From positions 1-15,230 of the forward strand of contig CAZSHX010000093.1 in assembly GCA_964606895.1 (NCBI GenBank): a stretch of 15,230 nt of DNA. Direction: 5' to 3'. Numbering within the stretch: position 1 is the stretch's first letter; every line of letters begins with the position of its first letter. Source of the stretch: CAZSHX01 sp964606895. Its GTDB lineage: Bacteria; Bacteroidota; Ignavibacteria; Kapaibacteriales; UBA2268. This document shows positions 1 to 5,865 of this stretch, piece after piece. A program made the position numbers and the translations under genes. The notes beneath the pieces were generated by a model. That model was not told the origin of the DNA. It ran no database searches and saw only the letters and a program-made list of their open reading frames with translations.

Positions 1-37
1 CTGTATCAGGAATTTGATAGGATATTTATGAACTTAC

Positions 38-115
38 TCAAATGGAACTTCCGTTCAAAGTTTGAACCAAAATTGCAACACTAAATACAAAAATTAAAAT
101 ACATGTTTTTTTCAT
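38..115 (-). pseudogene. Signal-peptide stub (25 codons), probable remnant of an exported protein
   Basis: A short minus-strand reading frame starts MKKTCILIFVFSVAILVQ, a basic N-terminus followed by a long hydrophobic run, and stops at TGA after 25 codons. This is how an exported-protein signal sequence looks. The neighbouring frames also reach stops within a short distance toward the window edge, so no obvious single frameshift rescues a longer protein. A weak purine-rich AGGGA lies a few bases before the ATG. It could be the decayed 5' end of a secreted-protein gene or a chance ORF. It lies directly beyond the palindromic element at 145-216. Confidence 0.3.
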
Positions 116-144
116 AAATCCCTTATATGATTGTTAAATATAAC

Positions 145-216
145 TTCTTATCTTGTTCCGAGGTTCCCGCATGGGAACATCTTCTGATTACGAAGCAGGA
201 GCTTAGTAATAAGATA
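145..216. repeat. Two-hairpin palindromic repeat element
   Basis: Two adjacent hairpins are seen. The first is GTTCCC-GCAT-GGGAAC at 163-178, a perfect 6-bp stem with a 4-base loop. The second pairs 188-196 with 201-209 (TTACGAAGC / GCTTAGTAA, one mismatch, loop AGGA) and extends outward to 183-214 with one more mismatch. TCTTAT (146-151) and ATAAGA (209-214) add an outer inverted flank. The element begins right after the stop codon of the small minus-strand ORF. It resembles dispersed intergenic palindromes (REP- or MITE-like) and could also act as a transcript end. That it is dispersed is inferred; only one intact copy lies here, with a possible decayed half copy at 12392-12410. Confidence 0.5.
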
Positions 217-351
217 TTAATCCTCTATTCTTAAATCATTTGTTCCCAAATCTGACAAATCCCTTGTCATATTATTGCAAAGATTTGATGTAAACATGAT
301 TAAATCTGCGTCAATCATGTTGTAAGCACGTTGTTCATTAGAAATCGCCAT
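217..351 (-). CDS. Small protein of 44 aa, possibly the truncated N-terminus of a longer family
   Basis: The start is fixed by a strong Shine-Dalgarno GGAGG at 361-365, nine bases before the ATG at 351. Frames extending further upstream lack this support and are low complexity. The product starts MAISNEQRAYNMIDADL and ends GTNDLRIED. It is soluble, acidic toward the C-terminus, with no signal peptide or membrane segment. The start looks like an ordinary helical protein that ends abruptly at a stop codon abutting the palindromic element at 145-216. An inference is that the element inserted into, or now replaces, the rest of the gene. No function can be assigned. Confidence 0.5.
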   Translation of the reverse strand: MAISNEQRAYNMIDADLIMFTSNLCNNMTRDLSDLGTNDLRIED

Positions 352-360
352 AATATTAAT

Positions 361-365
361 CCTCC
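361..365 (-). promoter_or_regulatory. Ribosome binding site deciding the 351 start
   Basis: Minus-strand GGAGG, nine bases from the ATG at 351. It is the reason for preferring the 44-residue product over a longer low-complexity frame that begins near 444. Confidence 0.6.
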
Positions 366-436
366 AAATTAGAATAATAAAACAAAAATTATTATAAATA
401 ATGATAAATATTTTCAATTTAATGAACATTAAAGAC

Positions 437-520
437 AAAATCACTCACATTAAAATAGAAATCACGCTGATTAAAAGCAAAATCACTCACATTAAAATAG
501 AAATCACGAGCATTAAACAG
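437..520. repeat. 21-bp tandem repeat, four units
   Basis: Four consecutive 21-bp units start at 437, 458, 479 and 500 and follow the pattern RAAATCACnnnnATTAAAA. Units 1 and 3 are identical and units 2 and 4 are close, so a 42-bp superperiod is also visible; a partial unit precedes the array. It lies between the 3' end of the TPR gene and the 5' end of the small minus-strand ORF, about 85-170 bases upstream of that ORF. A plus-strand frame through it is only a low-complexity Lys/Ile translation of the repeat. The spacing equals two helical turns, so stacked binding sites or a structural role are possible. No function is shown. Confidence 0.7.
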
Positions 521-581
521 CCAAAACCGAACATTTTAACAAACAAGACATTTTTCAATGAACAAAATACGAAGAAGAACT

Positions 582-1551
582 CTACTCAACTAACTTTTTA
601 AAATCGGGGTCATCCCAATATTCTTTAAAATCATTATCTTTCTTTGCATCAGCTTTATTGATTTTATCCAATTCAATTGCTTTATTTAGATTAAACAATA
701 ACTTATCTTTATTTCCCAATAGAGAATAAGTACATGCTTGATTAAAAAATGCACTTGCAAATAAAGGATTGAATTCAATTGCTTTAGCAAAACATATTAT
801 TGCTTCTTCATATTTTTTAAACATTAAAAGAATATTTCCTTTATGATACCATGCTTCCCAATAATTCGGATTTATTTCAATTGCTTTGACATAACTTTCC
901 ATTGCTTCATCATTTTTTCCTAAAGCCCTAAGTGCTGTTCCTTTATTATTCCATGCTTCATGATAATCAGATTTTATTTCAATTACTTTTTCATAACAAT
1001 TTATAGCTTCTTCATATTTTCCTAACTTTCCAAGTGTTAATCCTTTATTATACCATGCTTCATGATAATCCGGTTTTATTTTAATCGCTTCGTAATAACA
1101 TTTTATTGCTTCATCATTCTTTCCTAAATCCCCAAGTGCTGTTCCTTTATTATTCCATGCTGAGTGATAATCCGGTTTTATTTCAATTGCTTTTTCATAA
1201 CACACTATTGCTTCTTCATTTTTTCCTAAATCTCCAAGTGTTCTTCCCTTATTAAACCATGCTTCATGAAAGTCCGGTTTTTATTTCAATCGCTTTATCA
1301 TAACATTTTATTGCTTCTTCATTCTTACCTAATTTCTGAAGGATTACTCCTTTATTATACCATGCTTCATAAATATCCGGATTTATTTCAATTTCATTAT
1401 TAAAGCATTTTATTGCTTCTTCATAATTTCCCTTTTGAAATAAATCATTACCTTTATTATAATAATATGTAGAATCGTTCTCTTTCTTGGCATCACCACA
1501 TGAAATTAAACATGGAAAAGGGATGAAAATCAATAATAATAAATAGTTCAT
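582..1551 (-). pseudogene. TPR-repeat lipoprotein gene with a single-base frameshift
   Basis: Frame-restored, this encodes about 322 residues. It starts MNYLLLLIFIPFPCLISC, a signal peptide with lipobox L15-I-S-C18, so the product would be a lipid-anchored periplasmic or outer-membrane protein. Eight 34-residue tetratricopeptide repeats of the form AWxNKGxxLxxLGKxEEA follow, then the capping segment DDPDFKKLVE. The TTG 15 bases upstream is not the start: the ATG at 1551 has GGAG (1561-1564) nine bases away. After repeat 2 the frame breaks. The A-run reads A5 where sister repeats have A4, giving KTGLS-stop. Reading through with one base fewer restores KPDFHEAWFNKG and the rest. TPR lipoproteins act as protein-protein interaction scaffolds; the partner is unknown. 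Inactivation, slippage-based variation or sequencing error are all possible. Confidence 0.8.
1278..1282 (-). other. Homopolymer frameshift site in the TPR gene
   Basis: Plus-strand TTTTT here (A5 in the gene) sits in the motif GAAATAAAAACCGG, while the same codons elsewhere in this gene read GAAATAAAACCGG. The extra base moves the frame, and an in-frame TGA follows within five codons. Confidence 0.85.
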
Positions 1552-1872
1552 AACTGTTTTCTCCAAATATTTTTAAATGACATTAATTTTTAAAACTTAA
1601 ATAGTTCCTCTATCTTCCAAACCTTCACTCGTTTTTAATACTGTCGAATATTATCTTAACTTTTCGGAGTGCAACTTACCAAAAATATATTACAAAATCA
1701 AAAAAAGGAAAATAATTTTCATCCCTGTTGGAAATTTGATTTATATTTATTAATTTAGATATGAATTGGAATTTCTCTTTTAGATTCTGATTGTTTTTCG
1801 GAATTCATTCGATTCGTTTTGACATATAAGACATTTAAAATACTTATTTTTCATTTTTAGGAGTTATCCGCC
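1552..1872. other. Divergent intergenic region between TPR gene and hydrolase
   Basis: About 320 AT-rich bases without a convincing gene. It should hold the promoters of both flanking genes. I see no full TTTG-N19-TAnnTTTG match on either strand. The only clear signals are the two ribosome binding sites: GGAG at 1561-1564 (minus) and AGGAG at 1859-1863 (plus, nine bases before the ATG at 1873). Confidence 0.5.
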
Positions 1873-2877
1873 ATGAAAAAAATCATACTGTTTTTTGCTT
1901 TATTAGTATTTACTCTCGCTTGTTTAGGAAAAATTTACTGCCAACAAACAGGACAGTTCACATTATCCTATACCGACCGTGGAATAACCAGCAGTTTGTA
2001 TTTCTGGGTCCCTGCCGATTATGACTCAACAAAGTCATATCCTTTTATTATGGGATGGCACGGTGCAGGTGATACGGGCGGCAATATGAGAAGTATTCTG
2101 GCATTCATCTTAGCACAAAGAATTAATGCTATTCTTGTTTGTCCTGATGCAAACAAAGTAAACGGACAAGATGGCACATATTTCTCAAATTTGACCAGTG
2201 CCGCCTACAGTCAGGTACGTCAGAACTATAATATTGACACGAATAAAATTGTTGTTATGGGTTTTTCATGGGGCGGCGGATATTCTTACCAGATTGGCTT
2301 GCTTAATCCGCATCTTTTCAAAGGAATAATCGGTCATGCACCTGCAATCGGTTCATTAACTCAAGCAATGTGGGACAATATCAAAAAAGTAAGAATGGCT
2401 ACAATTCTTGGGGATAAAGATTTTAATTATTCAGCAGTTAACAGTCTTATGCTGAATATTCAAAGCAAAGGTGCCGATTTGCTTTATATAATCAAACCGG
2501 GCGTTGTTCACGTTGATAATGCCTATTTCAATTCTCAGGCTATAATTGATGATTATCGTCAGTGCTATGAATATGTAATCAACTCGCCTTCACCTGTAAA
2601 GGAGTATTTGAGCCTAAACGGAAATACGAATTTAATTATTTCTCCAAATCCGGCAAAAGAATTTATAGAAGTTTCTAAACCTTCGGAAGGTTTGCAACCT
2701 TCGGAAGGTTCTGCAAATGTTAAAATCTTCAATGTTTTTGGGGAAACAGTTTCCACCTCCGTCTGCTCCGCAGACACATCCGCCAGCGGAGGACAAAGAA
2801 TTGACGTATCTGGATTGCCGTCGGGTGTTTATTTTGTGAGAGTGGGGGATAAAGTTGGGAAGTTTTTAAAAAAATGA
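1873..2877 (+). CDS. Secreted alpha/beta hydrolase (PHB depolymerase/esterase-like) with T9SS sorting domain
   Basis: This 334-residue protein begins with a signal peptide (1-23, MKKIILFFALLVFTLACLGK). Residues 28-235 form an alpha/beta hydrolase of the PHB-depolymerase/LpqC esterase type. The oxyanion strand motif GWHGAGDTGG is at 61-70, the nucleophile elbow G-F-S-W-G at 130-134 (Ser132), an acidic candidate near GDKD 180-183, and a late His213 in VVHVD. Residues 252-334 are a type A T9SS sorting domain (SPNPAKEFIEVS, VKIFNVFGE, IDVSGLPSGVYFVRVG, final KFLKK). It would be exported through the Sec system, cross the outer membrane by T9SS and then be released or anchored. Two loops of the sorting domain contain palindrome-encoded residues (PSEGLQPSEG and CSADTSASGG). 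The start is supported by AGGAG nine bases upstream. Substrate is unknown: ester, polyester or feruloyl-type are all possible. Confidence 0.85.
   Translation: MKKIILFFALLVFTLACLGKIYCQQTGQFTLSYTDRGITSSLYFWVPADYDSTKSYPFIMGWHGAGDTGGNMRSILAFILAQRINAILVCPDANKVNGQDGTYFSNLTSAAYSQVRQNYNIDTNKIVVMGFSWGGGYSYQIGLLNPHLFKGIIGHAPAIGSLTQAMWDNIKKVRMATILGDKDFNYSAVNSLMLNIQSKGADLLYIIKPGVVHVDNAYFNSQAIIDDYRQCYEYVINSPSPVKEYLSLNGNTNLIISPNPAKEFIEVSKPSEGLQPSEGSANVKIFNVFGETVSTSVCSADTSASGGQRIDVSGLPSGVYFVRVGDKVGKFLKK
2677..2710. repeat. Tandem CCTTCGGAAGG palindromes inside the coding sequence
   Basis: Two near-identical palindromes, AAACCTTCGGAAGGTTT at 2677-2693 and AACCTTCGGAAGGTT at 2696-2710, lie in frame in the sorting-domain coding sequence and encode the duplicated PSEG residues. 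Confidence 0.75.
2756..2792. repeat. Compound palindrome inside the coding sequence
   Basis: Hairpins GTCTGC-TCC-GCAGAC (2761-2775) and TCCGC-CA-GCGGA (2779-2790) are nested between outer arms CCTCCG (2756-2761) and CGGAGG (2787-2792). They encode the loop residues CSADTSASGG, between the ETVSTS and RIDVSGL strands of the sorting domain. Confidence 0.7.
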
Positions 2878-2960
2878 TAAATATTTCCTGTATTATACAG
2901 AAATAAAAATTCGTTGTTTAGCTTCTTCCTCGTGTTCTCTTGTTCATTTATAAATCAAAA

Positions 2961-2993
2961 CCCCATCCTAACCTCTTCTAAGTTTGGATGGGG
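2961..2993 (-). terminator. Hairpin terminator of the minus-strand carboxylase operon
   Basis: CCCCATCC (2961-2968) pairs perfectly with GGATGGGG (2986-2993) across a 17-base loop. Read on the minus strand, the stem is followed by TTTTGATTT, which fits an intrinsic terminator about 70 bases beyond the stop of the biotin carrier gene. A weaker 5-bp hairpin (CTGTA-TTA-TACAG, 2888-2900) lies just after the hydrolase stop on the plus strand. Confidence 0.55.
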
Positions 2994-3062
2994 AGATAAA
3001 TTCGCATGAGATAAATGATCTGCAAATGCACAAGATCAGGAAATTTGTAATGATTCGTTATC

Positions 3063-3563
3063 TTACTCTTCGGTCTCTTTCTCAACAATAATCAGAACTT
3101 TATCCGAATCAACCTGCTCGCCTTCGGTTGCGTTCACTTCCTGAACTGTTCCGCTGATGGTGGAAAATATAGTAGTCTCCATTTTCATCGCCTCGATGAT
3201 AATCAAACCGTCACCTTCGGCAACCGATTGTCCTTTTTCAACAAGAACTTTCACCACGTTGCCGGGCATTGGGGTTTTAACGATGTCCTTATTGCCGGTA
3301 TTTCCTCCCGCCTCAAAATTAGAAAGTGTTTCTTCGACAGTATTAAAGACGAAAGACTTTCCGTCAATGTTCACGTAAAAATGATTGCCGTCGCGAGTGC
3401 AAAAAGCAGTTCTGCCGCCGCCCGCGAATTCAAGTTTGTAAATCCGTTCGTTCATATTGCGGAGCGTAAAGTTCTGCTCTTTGCCGTTAATAGAGGGGAT
3501 ATAACCATTTTCAACGGGTTTTAGTTCAATTTCAGAAACGATTTCGTGATGTTTGAGTTCCAT
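3063..3563 (-). CDS. Biotin carboxyl carrier protein subunit of acyl-CoA (methylcrotonyl-CoA) carboxylase
   Basis: This 166-residue protein carries the biotin that shuttles carboxyl groups from the biotin carboxylase to the carboxyltransferase. The C-terminal biotinyl domain (about 94-162) has the motif EAMKM, with biotin-accepting Lys127, and a preceding TPMPGNVVKV. The N-terminal 80 residues are beta-rich (GYIPSINGKE, YKLEFAGGG, VNIDGKSFVF) and resemble the BT linker domain that joins the two activities in fused methylcrotonyl/propionyl-CoA carboxylase alpha chains. A TTG-started extension to 3593 is possible, but the ATG at 3563 is preferred. It lies two bases after the biotin carboxylase stop, so translation is probably coupled. 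It is the last gene of the operon. Confidence 0.9.
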   Translation of the reverse strand: MELKHHEIVSEIELKPVENGYIPSINGKEQNFTLRNMNERIYKLEFAGGGRTAFCTRDGNHFYVNIDGKSFVFNTVEETLSNFEAGGNTGNKDIVKTPMPGNVVKVLVEKGQSVAEGDGLIIIEAMKMETTIFSTISGTVQEVNATEGEQVDSDKVLIIVEKETEE

Positions 3564-3565
3564 AA

Positions 3566-5071
3566 TTAGTATTTCTCCGCTCCGATTTCCCAAAAGCCGA
3601 TTTCCTGCCAGGGAGATGTTAGTTTAACTGAATTTGTGCCTGATTGATTCTGCTTTTTATTCAATGAATTATAAAGTGTCGCAACTGCGAGAGCCTGATT
3701 TAAGAGTTCCTCCGCAATATTTTCATCTTCGTTCATATCGAATTTGCTTATGAAGTCGGTATAAGTGTTGCCATCAATAAAATTTTGGTTTTCTAAAGCT
3801 TTAATCATAAATGCGATTGAGGTTTTTACTCCGAGAATGACATTTTGCTTAAGAGCGTTAATCATTCTCATTCTTGCTTCGTTTCTGTCTGCACCCCAAG
3901 TAATGAGTTTTGCCAGAACGGGGTCGTAAAATACAGAAACTTCTGCACCTTCAAATATTCCGGAATCATAACGGATGCCCGGACCTGTCGGTTCTTTGAG
4001 GTAAAGAATCTTTCCGATGGACGGCATGAAGTTATTGTCAGCATCTTCGGCATAAATTCTGCATTCAATTGAATGTCCGGTTTGTTTCAAATCGTTTTGA
4101 GCAAAGGGGAGAGGGAGGTTGTTGGCGATATGAATCTGCAGTTTAACCAAATCAACTCCTGTTGTCATCTCAGTTACGGGATGCTCCACCTGAATACGTG
4201 CATTAACTTCGAGGAAGTAGAAGTTTTTATCTTTATCAACCAAAAATTCAACAGTTCCTACGCTGTCATAACCCGATGCTGTAATGACTCTGATTGCGGC
4301 TTCTCCCATTTCCTGACGGAGTTCGGGAGTCAATGCGGTGGATGGAGTTTCTTCGATGATTTTCTGATGTCTTCGCTGAATGGAACATTCTCTTTCGAAA
4401 AGATATACCGCATTTCCGAAATGGTCTGCCGCAACTTGAAATTCGATATGCCTTGGAGCCTCGATATATTTCTCAAGGTAAACTTCTTCGCTACCGAAAG
4501 CAGATTTCGATTCACGAATAGCGGATTCAAATGAAGTTTGGAGTTCTCCTTTGGAATGAACAATCCTCATTCCTTTTCCGCCGCCTCCGGCAGAAGATTT
4601 GATTAAAACGGGAAAACCAATCTGCTCGGCATATTTCTCAAATTCGCTGTATTCCAGAGTGCAGGATTTCATTCCCGGCACCAAAGGAACGTTAGCTGAC
4701 GACATAATCTGGCGTGAAATAATTTTTGAACCCAAAAGTTCCATAGGTTTTGGAGAAGGTCCGATAAAAATCAATCCTTCGTCGCGAACTCTTTGGTTAA
4801 ATCTGCTGTTTTCTGCAAGAAATCCATAACCGGGATGAATCGCATCGGCTCCGGTTTGCTTTGCCGCATTGATTATTGCATCAAAACTGAGATAGGACTG
4901 ATTCGGCTGAGACGGTCCTATGAAAACAGATTCGTCGGCAAGCTGGACATGCAAAGCACCTTTGTCAGCTTCTGAATAAACTGCAACAGTTTTGATGCCG
5001 AGTTCTTTGCAGGCTTTGATAACGCGGCAGGCAATTTCACTTCTGTTTGCTATTAACACTTTTTGAATCAT
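3566..5071 (-). CDS. Biotin carboxylase subunit of acyl-CoA (methylcrotonyl-CoA) carboxylase
   Basis: This 501-residue enzyme makes carboxybiotin from bicarbonate and ATP. The N-domain starts IQKVLIANRSEIACRVI. The ATP-grasp glycine loop GGGGKGM is at about 162-168, with PRHIEFQ, FERECSIQRRHQKIIEE and the metal/active-site segment EVNARIQVEHPVTEM (about 288-302). EVNARIQVEHP is closer to the EMNARIQVEHP form usual in methylcrotonyl- and propionyl-CoA carboxylases than to E. coli AccC. It extends about 50 residues beyond AccC and ends SPWQEIGFWEIG, the segment that opens the BT domain in fused alpha chains. The ATG at 5071 has AGGA six bases upstream and follows the hydratase stop by one base. 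No key residue is missing. Confidence 0.92.
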   Translation of the reverse strand: MIQKVLIANRSEIACRVIKACKELGIKTVAVYSEADKGALHVQLADESVFIGPSQPNQSYLSFDAIINAAKQTGADAIHPGYGFLAENSRFNQRVRDEGLIFIGPSPKPMELLGSKIISRQIMSSANVPLVPGMKSCTLEYSEFEKYAEQIGFPVLIKSSAGGGGKGMRIVHSKGELQTSFESAIRESKSAFGSEEVYLEKYIEAPRHIEFQVAADHFGNAVYLFERECSIQRRHQKIIEETPSTALTPELRQEMGEAAIRVITASGYDSVGTVEFLVDKDKNFYFLEVNARIQVEHPVTEMTTGVDLVKLQIHIANNLPLPFAQNDLKQTGHSIECRIYAEDADNNFMPSIGKILYLKEPTGPGIRYDSGIFEGAEVSVFYDPVLAKLITWGADRNEARMRMINALKQNVILGVKTSIAFMIKALENQNFIDGNTYTDFISKFDMNEDENIAEELLNQALAVATLYNSLNKKQNQSGTNSVKLTSPWQEIGFWEIGAEKY

Positions 5072-5072
5072 T

Positions 5073-5858
5073 TTAATCCTTTTTCCACTTTGGTAATCTT
5101 TTTTCAAGAAATGAGTTCATTCCGTCCTGACCTTCTTCGCTGATTCTTAAGGAAGCAATCAGATTGGAAGTATAAGATGCAAGTTCTTCGGGATTGAGGG
5201 CAATGTTGTTTTTTACCAGTTCTTTGGCATAACGCAAAGCCTCGGGACCATTTCCTTTGAGCAGATTACATTTAATTTCAATAATATTATCAATTTCTTC
5301 TGCACTTGAGATGCAGTTCAGTATTCCATAGTTCAAAGCCTCGGCGGCAGTGAAAACCTCTCCGGTTAAAAAAAGTTCTTTTGCTTTATTTATATTTGTT
5401 CTATATATAATATATGGAGAGATTACCGACGGTACAATTCCAAGCCTGACTTCGGTGAATGCAAATTTAGCTTTGTCGTTTCCAACAGCAATGTCGCAGG
5501 CTGATAAAAGACCAACACCTCCGCCGTAAGCAGGACCATTAACTTTTGCAATAACGGGTTTCGGATGGTTAAATATCAGATTGAGCAAAGCGGCTAACTT
5601 TTCTGATTCTGCAAGATTTTGATCGAATGAATAGTTAATAACGCTTTTCATCCAGCCCAAATCTGCACCGGCACAAAAAGATTTGCCGTTTCCCGTTAGG
5701 ACAATAACTCGGCAGTCATCATTATTCAAAGCCGTAAACTCTTCGAAGAGTTCGTTAATCATAATGTCATTCAGAGCATTATGAACGTCGGCTCTGTTCA
5801 GATAAACCCACTGAACCGAGCCTTTTTTCTCTGTTATTATAGTTTGGTAGTTTCTCAT
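5073..5858 (-). CDS. liuC: 3-methylglutaconyl-CoA hydratase (LiuC-type enoyl-CoA hydratase)
   Basis: This crotonase-fold protein of 261 residues should interconvert 3-methylglutaconyl-CoA and HMG-CoA. The first oxyanion-hole segment reads FCAGADLGWMKS; the CAGADLxWM form is typical of LiuC rather than general enoyl-CoA hydratases. The second, NGPAYGGGVGLLSACDIA, is followed by FAFTEVRLGIVPSVISPY. The position of the first catalytic Glu in rat enoyl-CoA hydratase is Gly here (GGGVGLL), as I recall for LiuC proteins; the second Glu (TEVRLG) is kept. The ATG at 5858 is used. A TTG two codons upstream (5864) is better placed after AGGA and is an alternative start. Its position between the carboxylase beta and biotin carboxylase genes marks the carboxylase as methylcrotonyl-CoA specific. 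Confidence 0.88.
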   Translation of the reverse strand: MRNYQTIITEKKGSVQWVYLNRADVHNALNDIMINELFEEFTALNNDDCRVIVLTGNGKSFCAGADLGWMKSVINYSFDQNLAESEKLAALLNLIFNHPKPVIAKVNGPAYGGGVGLLSACDIAVGNDKAKFAFTEVRLGIVPSVISPYIIYRTNINKAKELFLTGEVFTAAEALNYGILNCISSAEEIDNIIEIKCNLLKGNGPEALRYAKELVKNNIALNPEELASYTSNLIASLRISEEGQDGMNSFLEKRLPKWKKD

Positions 5859-5865
5859 ATTCAAT

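Noticed and set aside
437..520. Possible CRISPR array
   Set aside because: The units are contiguous 21-bp tandem copies without unique spacers, and no cas genes are in the window.
401..601. Plus-strand ORF of 66 codons rich in Lys, Ile and Thr
   Set aside because: It is the translation of the 21-bp tandem repeat and has no ribosome binding site; it also runs into the 3' end of the TPR gene on the other strand.
1735..1758. TTTG ... TAATTTAG as promoter of the secreted hydrolase
   Set aside because: The spacing is only 12 bases and the -7 box lacks the final TTTG.
4073..4534. Long plus-strand ORF (153 codons) opposite biotin carboxylase
   Set aside because: It is antisense to a strongly conserved gene and has no recognisable protein features; it is a shadow frame.
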